Below, one piece after another: positions 1 through 6,244 of a stretch of 19,762 bases of DNA. The first letter of the stretch is position 1. Each line of letters begins with the position of its first letter. The translations under genes and the position numbers were made by a program. Below the pieces are notes generated by a model that was not told the origin of the DNA, made no database searches, and was given only the letters and a program-made list of their open reading frames with translations. This DNA comes from Mycobacterium syngnathidarum (lineage in GTDB: Bacteria; Actinomycetota; Actinomycetes; Mycobacteriales; Mycobacteriaceae): assembly GCF_001942625.1 (NCBI RefSeq), contig NZ_MLCL01000036.1, positions 1 through 19,762 on the forward strand. The letters are read 5' to 3'.

Positions 1-127
1 ACCGTGAGCACGGGCGTGCCTTCCCGCCAGCGCGCCAACGCTGGTCTTGATCAGAATTCGGATTCCTTGCAGATCATCTTCCGGGAAGGCACGCCCGCCC
101 GGGATCCACAGGTTCTGATCATTGCTC
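1..127 (-). mobile_element. IS256-family element, left end only (cut by window edge)
   Basis: The first 127 bases are the exact reverse complement of the last 127 bases (19636-19762). They match the left end of the complete IS256-family element at 4645 in the terminal ~30 bp and in the ~50 bp before its start codon, but differ between. The identity stops exactly at the IS boundary, where unrelated flanks begin, so this is the tip of an IS whose transposase gene reads leftwards out of the window. It contains a perfect 16-bp dyad (11-26 with 82-97). The transposase itself is not in the window. Confidence 0.85.
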
Positions 128-404
128 AAGGTGCGGATGGGCCACCGCCAGCAGCTTATGGCTCAGCAGATAGGCATCCCCGATCTCCAGCACTGCTAGC
201 CGCAAGGAATAGCCACTGGCGTCGTAGGACAGATAACCCAGGTATTCCAGGGTGAGGATGAATCGCCCCGCCGCGGTCCTGGCGATCCCGACGAACTCGG
301 CAACATCCGAGACCGACAATGGCCTGTCCTGGCTGCTGATAGGCCTTCAGCACGGACAAAGCCCGGGCCAACGCCTCGACATGGCCCGGGTCGCTCTTCT
401 TCAA
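128..404 (-). pseudogene. IclR-family regulator, PcaR-like, truncated and frameshifted
   Basis: Read on the minus strand from a TTG at 404, the N-terminus contains HVEALARALSVLKA, typical of PcaR/PobR-type IclR regulators of protocatechuate catabolism. The frame then breaks near 335-345. The adjacent frame continues with SVSDVAEFVGIARTAAGRF (winged helix-turn-helix) and IGDAYLLSHKLLAVAHPHLE (start of the ligand-binding domain). The gene ends abruptly at 127, where an IS256 element sits, so most of the effector domain is missing. It is therefore non-functional both by frameshift and by IS insertion, unless the frameshift is a sequencing error. A protocatechuate regulator fits a neighbourhood that makes protocatechuate, but the family assignment rests on about 90 residues. 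Confidence 0.7.
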
Positions 405-799
405 AAGGGAGGCGGTCTCCGGGAGGCTTGGCCCTATCCGAAGCTATCTCATGGCGATGCGTTTAATGGCCCCCACTGGCGAGGATTACAGGCCAGACGG
501 CGCTGGGCGGGCGGCTACCACTGCCACACCGGCAGATCTCGCCAGTTCTCTGCTGAACGGAATTAACATCTGGACAGCAGTTATGCGTTGTGCTTCACTT
601 GCTGGATTACGGCGACCGTGCCGAGCTGCCGCATCTGGCCAGTCTGTTCGACATCGACAACAAGTGTGGCGGCGGCGTTGGCTTGCAGGAGGCAAACGCC
701 TACCTTGAGCTGACCGCACCCGTGATGGCCCAAACATAAAGAGCTGAGGCTTCAGCCGTTTAGCAAACTATCGACAGATCCGAAAGACGAGGCCCTCCG
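405..799. other. Intergenic stretch with a possible 3' gene remnant
   Basis: No complete gene is convincing here. On the plus strand, an open frame from about 572 to the stop at 737-739 has protein-like composition (contains [16 protein letters not shown] and [16 protein letters not shown]) but no recognisable domain and no start codon. It could be the 3' end of a decayed gene upstream of the reductase gene at 800. I cannot assign it to a family. Confidence 0.25.
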
Positions 800-1666
800 A
801 TGATAAATGAAACGAGTACGGCTCCGAGACCAGGTGCGACCTCAAGGCTGCCCTTGCTGAACGGACACAGTATGCCGCGGATCGGCCTCGGAACATGGCC
901 GATGCTGGACGCCGAATGCGAGCAAGCCGTCCGCTGTGCCGTGCAGACCGGCTACAGGCTGGTCGACACGGCCGTTCAATACCGCAACGAAGAAGCCGTG
1001 GGCCGCGGCATCAGAACCGCCGGCGTCCCGCGGGCGGAACTCTTTATTTCCAGCAAGTTCAACAAGGAGTCCCACAGCGTCGACGGCGTCCGTCGGGCGT
1101 ACGACGAAAGCCTGCGGAAGCTTAGGGTCGACTATCTGGACATGTTCATGTGCCATTGGCCGGTGCCGGCGCTTGGCGCGTATGCGGAGGCATGGAAAGG
1201 CCTTGTAACCCTGTTAGAGGAAGGCGCCGTCAAGGCCATCGGCGTCTCCAACTTCAAGCCGGCCCACCTGAGGAAAATCATCGAAGCGACCGGAGTCGTT
1301 CCGGACGTCAACCAGATTCAGCTAAGTCCTGCTCTGGCGCGCACACAACCGCGTGCGGTCCACCGGGAGCTGGGAATCCTCACCCAATCCTGGAGCCCGA
1401 TCGGCCGTGAATCCGGACTGCGTGCGAACCCCCTTGTGGTGGCCATCGCCGACCGTCTGAACAGGTCACCTGCCCAGGTCCTGCTGCGATGGCACATTCA
1501 GCAGGACCTGGTGCCCATCCCGCAGGCTTCGGACCCCGTCTGGTTGAGAGAGAACATCTCTGCGTTCGATTTCACCCTGACCGCCGACGACATGAACGAT
1601 CTGGCCCGCCTGGATATGGGCGAAACTGCTGCGCGGGACTCAGATGCTGCGGAAAACGGTCACTGA
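800..1666 (+). CDS. phtB: Aldo/keto reductase, candidate phthalate dihydrodiol dehydrogenase
   Basis: A 288-residue NAD(P)-dependent aldo/keto reductase of normal length. The catalytic tetrad is visible as D56 and Y61 (VDTAVQYRNE), K86 (ISSKF) and H119 (MCHWP). GVSNF (148-152), NQIQ (171-174) and SWSPIG (197-202) are family hallmarks of the TIM barrel and cofactor site. A GAGG ribosome-binding site lies about 8 nt before the ATG. If the three IS elements downstream are removed mentally, this gene directly precedes the dioxygenase alpha gene, matching the reported phtB-AaAbAcAdCR order of Arthrobacter keyseri. The proposed role, inferred from position, is oxidation of cis-3,4-dihydroxy-3,4-dihydrophthalate to 3,4-dihydroxyphthalate in the cytosol. 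From sequence alone it could be any AKR5-like carbonyl reductase. Confidence 0.65.
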   Translation: MINETSTAPRPGATSRLPLLNGHSMPRIGLGTWPMLDAECEQAVRCAVQTGYRLVDTAVQYRNEEAVGRGIRTAGVPRAELFISSKFNKESHSVDGVRRAYDESLRKLRVDYLDMFMCHWPVPALGAYAEAWKGLVTLLEEGAVKAIGVSNFKPAHLRKIIEATGVVPDVNQIQLSPALARTQPRAVHRELGILTQSWSPIGRESGLRANPLVVAIADRLNRSPAQVLLRWHIQQDLVPIPQASDPVWLRENISAFDFTLTADDMNDLARLDMGETAARDSDAAENGH

Positions 1667-1729
1667 ATCCCGGCCAACGGACGCGGTCCGGCGGGGCCTC
1701 GGCCACTCGGCCGACTGGGGCCGTGGTGC

Positions 1730-1788
1730 CTCATGTCAAGATGCTCGCCAAATGATTCCTGCGTGCCTCATCTATTGTGCTCGCGAAA
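1730..1788. repeat. Internal end repeats of the rve-type IS
   Basis: Two related sequences lie in tandem at the left end: CTCAT...ATGCTCGCCAAAT from 1730 and CTCAT...TGCTCGCGAAA from 1767 to 1788. An inverted copy (TTTCGCGAGCA at 3055-3065, ATGAG at 3074-3078) sits at the right, upstream of the transposase start. The 11-bp core TGCTCGCGAAA is exact between 1778-1788 and the complement of 3055-3065. These look like repeated transposase-binding sites near the termini. Confidence 0.45.
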
Positions 1789-1791
1789 GTC

Positions 1792-3015
1792 TCATGCTGC
1801 GTGGGGTGCTTGGGAGTAGGTCTTGGCGGCGGCCAGCCGGATGAGTCGCTGCTGGATCTCGTTGATCCGGTTCGTCAGGCCGGCCAGGTCCAGACTGGCG
1901 TAGAGCTCGTCCAGGTAGTGACGTTGGGGTTCGAGCATGATCCCGGTGTCCTTGATCCGGTCTGCCGGGGTCCGCGGGTCGTCGTAGCTGCGCACTGACT
2001 TCCCCTTGCGGCTCAGGTGATATCCGGTGACTTTCTTGGTGGGCAGGAACAGGTTTTTGCGCAGGTTCACCAGCGGCCAGAGCTCGTTCAGGAGCCCCAA
2101 TTCAGCATCGGTGTCGTAGCGGTAGTTGAACGCCGAGCGGCGGACGACGGCCTCGTTTTTCTGCTCCACGAACGGGTTGTCGTTGGAGTGGTGGGGCCGG
2201 GACCGGGTCATGCGGATGTTATGGGCATTGCACCAGGTAGTGACCGGATCGTTGAGGAATTCAGAGCCGTTGTCGCTATGGATGTGGTCGATGGGGTATG
2301 GGAATTCGTCCAGGATTTCATCCATCGCCTTGACCACCCATTTGGCGGCTTTGTTCTTGATCGCCCGGTTGCTGGTCCAGCCGGTGTACACGTCCGTGGC
2401 GGTCAGTGTGAATGCGTACTGGCCTTTGGCATTGTTGCCGCAATGCGCGACCGTATCGATGGCAACCAGGCCAGGCTGCCAGTCAATATCCGGGATGCGG
2501 GACATGATCGGGATCGACTCGGTGTACTGGTTCCGCCGCGACCTGGTCGTGGACTTCCCGTCCGGATACATCGAGAGCTTGAACGGTGCCAGCAGCCGGT
2601 CGATCGTTGCCGCGCTCATCGCCAGCAACTGGTCATGCACTGCGGGGCTGTAACGGGCCCGCACCCTCCCGAAAGCGCCAGCGCGGATATGGGCGTCCAT
2701 GTTGGCCAGTGTGGTGCCCATGACCGCGGCCAGGTACTTCCCGCAGGGCTGCCCAGCCACGACCCAGACCTGCTGGAGCACCTTCACCGTGTCATAGCCA
2801 TACGTCGGCGGTCTCGGCTTGCGCACCTCCATACGGGCCGGGCCCCGCCGCTTGAAGGCCCTGCCCAGCTGCCGCCGGGCATTCGCCCTCGACCAGCCCA
2901 CCTCCGCCACCAACCGGTCCAGGATCTCGCCCTTGGCCTTCTTCGACGCCGCCACATACGCGCCGGCTTCCTTCTTAGTGATTTCCCTGCGCGCAGACAA
3001 CGTCAACCCATACAT
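1792..3015 (-). CDS. IS transposase with integrase (rve) catalytic core
   Basis: A 407-residue transposase if started at the ATG at 3015; the frame is open further upstream to 3129 but without a better start. A GGAGGG lies directly before the ATG, which is too close for an ideal site, so a nearby TTG at 3006 is possible. An N-terminal helical DNA-binding region (about residues 1-70) is followed by an RNase H-fold core with the DDE triad D187 (VAIDTVAH), D248 (HSDNGSEF) and E284 (NPFVEQKN). The C-terminal tail is basic. The catalytic residues are all present, so it may be active. The long open frame on the opposite strand (2017-3165) is its shadow. Confidence 0.85.
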   Translation of the reverse strand: MYGLTLSARREITKKEAGAYVAASKKAKGEILDRLVAEVGWSRANARRQLGRAFKRRGPARMEVRKPRPPTYGYDTVKVLQQVWVVAGQPCGKYLAAVMGTTLANMDAHIRAGAFGRVRARYSPAVHDQLLAMSAATIDRLLAPFKLSMYPDGKSTTRSRRNQYTESIPIMSRIPDIDWQPGLVAIDTVAHCGNNAKGQYAFTLTATDVYTGWTSNRAIKNKAAKWVVKAMDEILDEFPYPIDHIHSDNGSEFLNDPVTTWCNAHNIRMTRSRPHHSNDNPFVEQKNEAVVRRSAFNYRYDTDAELGLLNELWPLVNLRKNLFLPTKKVTGYHLSRKGKSVRSYDDPRTPADRIKDTGIMLEPQRHYLDELYASLDLAGLTNRINEIQQRLIRLAAAKTYSQAPHAA

Positions 3016-3237
3016 CCCTCCAGCACACCAAAGCACCCGACCATGCACCAGAGATTTCGCGAGCATTTCCCAAATGAGCGTGCCAGCGCCGCTGCGCGCC
3101 GTGGGTGTCGAAAGTCCCTCTTGACGCACCTTGCCTCTGGTGAATCGGATGGCTCAGCGGGATGATGGTGGTGTCTGCCGTGTCCGACGCCGGTCGTTCC
3201 TTGGTGCTGTTGTTTGGCCCGTAAATGAGCGTGGTGC

Positions 3238-3360
3238 GGAGGGTTCCACGGGAACCGTGGATTGTTGCTGTGAGCACGAGTATTAGAGTCCTGATTTAAT
3301 TCCACCCTCTACATGGCAGGCATCACCACCCATTGAAACAAGCAGGTTAGGAGGTGTCCC
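3238..3360 (+). ncRNA. Candidate bridge-RNA region of the IS110 element
   Basis: IS110-group elements encode a structured bridge RNA in the non-coding left end before the recombinase gene. Here 123 bp separate the rve-type IS from the IS110 start codon. It contains two overlapping perfect hairpins that cannot form together: GGTTCC-ACG-GGAACC (3242-3256) and TCCACGG-GAA-CCGTGGA (3245-3261). The loops that would match target and donor DNA were not identified. The length is on the short side, so part of the region may have been displaced by the neighbouring IS. Confidence 0.3.
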
Positions 3361-4602
3361 GTGGACTTGGTTCATGAACGTGCCGCGGGCATTGATATTT
3401 CCAAGGGTGACGCGAAGGTCGCCATCCGGTCCCCGGGCAAGCGTGCCGGGACTTTTTCCACCGAGGTCACCACCTGGGGTTCCACCACCAATCAGATCCT
3501 CGCCCTGCGGGACATGCTGGTCGCCGCGAAGGTCACCACGGTGGTCATGGAGGCAACCAGTGATTACTGGAAGCCGTTCTACTACCTGATGGAGGACCTC
3601 CTGCCAGTGATGCTCGTCAATGCGAAGGCGGCCCGCAACATTCCCGGGCGAAAAACTGACGTGTCCGACGCTTCCTGGTTAGCTCAGCTCGGTGCGCACG
3701 GGCTGCTGCGCCCTTGTTTTGTCCCGCCTCAACCGATCCGCGTACTTCGGGATTTGACCCGGGCACGAACCATCGCCACCCAGGACCGGACCCGGGAAGT
3801 CCAACGACTGGAGAAATTTCTGGAGTCTACCGGCCTTAAGCTCTCGGACCATGTTTCGGACCTGATGGGTGTCTCCTCCCGGGCCATGCTCAAGGCACTT
3901 ATCAAGGGTGAGCGGGATCCGCAGGTGTTGGCTGACCTGGCTCGGGGGCGCATGCGCGTGCGGGTTCCCGAGCTCGTAGAGGCGCTGACCGGACGCTTCG
4001 AGGTGCACCATGCTTATCTTTGCAACATGCATCTGGAACGCATCGATTCCATCACTCGGTGCGTCGAGGAACTCACCACCCGCATCAACGAGGCGATGGA
4101 ACCCTTTCAAACGGCACGGGAATTTCTAGCTACCATTCCCGGGGTCTCCACCCTCGTGGCCGATGTCATCATCGCCGAAACCGGGGCAGACATGAGCTCC
4201 TTCCAGAGCCCGGGCCGACTCGCATCCTGGGCGGGCCTAAGCCCAGGATCCAACGAGTCTGCCGGCCGGGCAAAGTCCACCAGGACCCGACCTGGGAACC
4301 GCTATCTCAAGGGCGCTCTGGGCGTCGCGGCCTTGTCGATTTCCAGAAACCCCAAGAACAGCTACCTCGGGGCACGCTATAAGAGACTCATTGTGCGCCG
4401 CGGCAAGATGAAAGCCATCGTCGCCACCCAACACTCCATCCTCACCGCCGTCTGGCACATGCTCGCGGACGGCGAGTGCTACCACGACCCAGGATCCGAC
4501 TTCTTTACCAAAAAGGACCCCACCCGCACCAAGAACAACGCCATCCGCCGCCTCCAAGAACTCGGCTACAACGTCACCTTAAGTAACCAGGAGGCAGCCT
4601 GA
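3361..4602 (+). CDS. IS110-family transposase (DEDD recombinase)
   Basis: A 413-residue IS110-family recombinase starting at GTG 3361, with an excellent AGGAGG ribosome-binding site about 8 nt upstream. The N-terminal RuvC-like DEDD domain is intact: D12 (GIDISKGD), E64 (VVMEATSDYW), D100 and D103 (KTDVSDASWLA). A coiled region follows at about 150-260. The C-terminal Transposase_20 domain has IPGVSTLVADVIIAETG and ASWAGLSPGSNESAGRAKS, which contains the conserved serine region. Family members recombine DNA guided by a bridge RNA and insert at short specific cores. Length and motifs suggest an intact protein. It lies in the same orientation as the dioxygenase operon, between two other IS. Confidence 0.92.
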   Translation: MDLVHERAAGIDISKGDAKVAIRSPGKRAGTFSTEVTTWGSTTNQILALRDMLVAAKVTTVVMEATSDYWKPFYYLMEDLLPVMLVNAKAARNIPGRKTDVSDASWLAQLGAHGLLRPCFVPPQPIRVLRDLTRARTIATQDRTREVQRLEKFLESTGLKLSDHVSDLMGVSSRAMLKALIKGERDPQVLADLARGRMRVRVPELVEALTGRFEVHHAYLCNMHLERIDSITRCVEELTTRINEAMEPFQTAREFLATIPGVSTLVADVIIAETGADMSSFQSPGRLASWAGLSPGSNESAGRAKSTRTRPGNRYLKGALGVAALSISRNPKNSYLGARYKRLIVRRGKMKAIVATQHSILTAVWHMLADGECYHDPGSDFFTKKDPTRTKNNAIRRLQELGYNVTLSNQEAA

Positions 4603-4682
4603 CCCACCTTACTTTCGTATTAGGCACGCACCCCATTTCGCGAGGAGCAATGATCAGAACCTGTGGATCCCGGGAGGACGCA

Positions 4683-4753
4683 CCTTCCCGGATGATGATC
4701 TTTGACGAAACAGGATTCTGATCAAGACCAGCGTTGGCGCGCTGGCGGGAAGG
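4683..4753 (+). promoter_or_regulatory. Fold-back dyad over the IS256 transposase ribosome-binding site
   Basis: CCTTCCCG (4683-4690) is the exact complement of CGGGAAGG (4746-4753), which contains the purine-rich ribosome-binding site of the transposase GTG start at 4761. In the window-edge copies the same dyad is 16 bp and perfect. A transcript entering from outside the element would fold and hide the site, whereas a transcript starting inside would not. This is inferred from base pairing only. Confidence 0.5.
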
Positions 4754-4760
4754 CACGCCC

Positions 4761-6074
4761 GTGCTCACGGTAGTACACGAAGGCCGAGACCCGAACGAGG
4801 CCGGCGACGCCGCCGGTGCAGGCCGGTCGCTGCTCGATGAGATCGTTCGCGACGGTGCCCGGCAGATGCTCGCCGCAGCCCTGCAGGCCGAGGTCGCCGA
4901 TTACATCGCCCGGCACGCCGGTGAAGTCGACGACAACGGCCACCGCCTCGTCGTACGCAACGGCTACCACACCGAACGCGACGTGATGACCGCCGCCGGT
5001 GCGGTGACGGTGAAGGCGCCACGGGTCAACGACAAGCGCATCGATCCCGAGACAGGCCAGCGTAAGAGGTTCTCGTCGGCGATCCTGCCGGCCTGGGCCC
5101 GCAGGTCCACCCAAGTGTCCGAGGTGTTGCCGCTGCTGTACCTGCACGGCCTGTCGACCAGCGACTTCGGGCCCGCCCTCGAGCAGTTCCTCGGCTCCGG
5201 TGCCGGCCTGTCGCCGGCCTCGATCACCCGGCTGACCGCGCAGTGGCAGGACGAGGCGAAAGCCTTCGGACAGCGGGATCTCTCGCAAGTCGACTACGTC
5301 TACCTGTGGGTCGACGGCATCCACCTGAAGGTGCGGCTCGAGCAGGAGAAACTCTGTCTGCTGGTCATGCTGGGGGTGCGGGCCGACGGACGTAAGGAAC
5401 TCGTCGCCCTGGCCGACGGCTACCGCGAATCCACCGAATGCTGGGCCGATCTGCTGCGGGACTGCCGCCGCCGCGGAATGCGGGCCCCGGTGCTCGCGAT
5501 CGGGGACGGCGCGCTGGGATTCTGGAAGGCACTGCGGGAAGTGTTCCCCGACACCCGCGAACAACGCTGCTGGTTCCACAAGCAATCCAACGTCCTTGCA
5601 GCACTCCCGAAGTCCGCGCATCCCGGCGCGTTGGCGGCGATGAAGGAGATCATCGGAGCCGAGGACATCGACAAGGCGCAGATCGCGATCGCGGCGTTCG
5701 AACAGGACTACGGTGCGAAATATCCGAAGGCAGTGAAGAAGATCGTCGATGACGCCGATGTGTTGCTCGAGTACTTTCGGTATCCGGCCGAGCATTGGGT
5801 GCATCTGCGTACGACGAATCCGATCGAATCGACTTTTGCGACGGTGCGGCTTCGGACCAGGGTGACCAAGGGTCCGGGTTCACGAGCGGCGGGGATGGCG
5901 ATGGCCTACAAGCTGATCGAGGCCGCGCAGTCGCGGTGGCGGGCGGTCAACGCACCGCAGCTGGTCGCACTGGTGCGAGCGGGCGCGCTGTTCCACAAGG
6001 GCAAGCTCCTCGAACGGCCGGTCGACATCACCCCGGAACCCTCGCCCGACACTCCGGTGTCCGAGGTCGCCTGA
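4761..6074 (+). CDS. IS256-family (mutator-type) transposase
   Basis: A 437-residue transposase of normal family length, started at GTG 4761 behind GGGAAGG; the open frame extends to 4734 but that start has no such site. The DDE triad is D185 (YLWVDGIHLKVR), D249 (LAIGDGALGFWKAL) and E356 (TTNPIESTFATVRLRT). The family marker CWFHK (270-274) is present. All catalytic residues are intact and the element has clean ends, so it may be active. Its sequence type resembles copies common in Rhodococcus and other actinobacteria. The long minus-strand open frame at 4722-5804 is its shadow. Confidence 0.93.
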   Translation: MLTVVHEGRDPNEAGDAAGAGRSLLDEIVRDGARQMLAAALQAEVADYIARHAGEVDDNGHRLVVRNGYHTERDVMTAAGAVTVKAPRVNDKRIDPETGQRKRFSSAILPAWARRSTQVSEVLPLLYLHGLSTSDFGPALEQFLGSGAGLSPASITRLTAQWQDEAKAFGQRDLSQVDYVYLWVDGIHLKVRLEQEKLCLLVMLGVRADGRKELVALADGYRESTECWADLLRDCRRRGMRAPVLAIGDGALGFWKALREVFPDTREQRCWFHKQSNVLAALPKSAHPGALAAMKEIIGAEDIDKAQIAIAAFEQDYGAKYPKAVKKIVDDADVLLEYFRYPAEHWVHLRTTNPIESTFATVRLRTRVTKGPGSRAAGMAMAYKLIEAAQSRWRAVNAPQLVALVRAGALFHKGKLLERPVDITPEPSPDTPVSEVA

Positions 6075-6094
6075 CGACCCCCGATCCACAGGAT

Positions 6095-6126
6095 TTGACT
6101 ATTCCTCTTTCGCGAGCACTTTAGAT
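6095..6126 (+). promoter_or_regulatory. Outward TTGACT box at the IS256 right end
   Basis: TTGACT (6095-6100) lies inside the right terminal repeat, pointing out towards the dioxygenase operon, 145 bp before its first codon. A weak -10-like ACTTTA follows after 17 bp (6118-6123). IS256 family ends are known to supply outward -35 boxes that make hybrid promoters. The -10 match here is poor, so promoter function is uncertain. Confidence 0.25.
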
Positions 6127-6142
6127 GAGTCTCGTCGGGGGC

Positions 6143-6171
6143 TTGACGAACGCCACACTTTAAGTCATTCT
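6143..6171 (+). promoter_or_regulatory. Candidate promoter of the dioxygenase operon
   Basis: TTGACG (6143-6148) and CATTCT (6166-6171) are separated by 17 bp, about 75 bp before the alpha-subunit ATG. The -35 box is good and the -10 box moderate. The pair lies outside the IS, so it could be the native operon promoter, kept when the insertions separated the operon from phtB. Confidence 0.4.
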
Positions 6172-6172
6172 C

Positions 6173-6206
6173 TTTCTAAAAGAAACTATCTCTGATTACC
6201 AGAGAT
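6173..6206. promoter_or_regulatory. Tandem dyads, candidate regulator operator
   Basis: Two perfect dyads lie just downstream of the candidate promoter. TTTCT-AAA-AGAAA is at 6173-6185 and ATCTCTG-ATTAC-CAGAGAT at 6188-6206 (7-bp arms, 5-bp spacer). They sit where a repressor or activator would contact the start of the operon. The IclR regulator at the operon end is the obvious candidate partner. Confidence 0.45.
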
Positions 6207-6244
6207 GACTGGCGTCTTGCCGGCCCGGACAAGGAGATCCATCA

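Larger units (their letters stand above)
1730..3229 (-). mobile_element. IS with rve-type (DDE) transposase, 1500 bp
   Basis: The element begins with CTCATG at 1730 and ends with its complement-type AAATGAG at 3229. It is flanked on both sides by CGTGGTGC (1722-1729 and 3230-3237), an exact 8-bp target duplication. The termini share only a short inverted repeat (CTCAT followed at variable spacing by GCCAAA). More similar repeats sit just inside the ends. It carries one transposase gene on the minus strand and lies between the candidate phtB gene and the IS110 element. The family is probably IS481-like or an unclassified rve group. The outer right boundary depends mainly on the target duplication. 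Confidence 0.6.
3238..4635 (+). mobile_element. IS110-family element (ends approximate)
   Basis: The transposase gene 3361-4602 defines an IS110-family element. Such elements have no long terminal inverted repeats, so the ends cannot be fixed by eye. The left limit is set at the target duplication of the rve-type IS and the right limit just before the target duplication of the IS256 element (4636-4644). The neighbours may have inserted into its non-coding ends, in which case parts of it lie beyond 1722 or 6116. Confidence 0.6.
4645..6107 (+). mobile_element. Complete IS256-family element, 1463 bp
   Basis: The boundaries are set by a 9-bp target duplication TTTCGCGAG at 4636-4644 and 6108-6116. 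The 25-bp terminal inverted repeats agree at 20 positions; both share the inner block CCTGTGGATC (left 4660-4669 as read inwards, complement at 6083-6092). The single transposase gene reads left to right. The left end is a diverged relative of the two IS tips at the window edges: the outer ~30 bp and the ~50 bp before the start codon agree, and the part between differs. It separates the IS110 element from the dioxygenase operon. Confidence 0.9.

Noticed and set aside
2017..3165. Long plus-strand open frame of 382 codons
   Set aside because: It is the antisense shadow of the rve-type transposase, which has DDE motifs on the minus strand.
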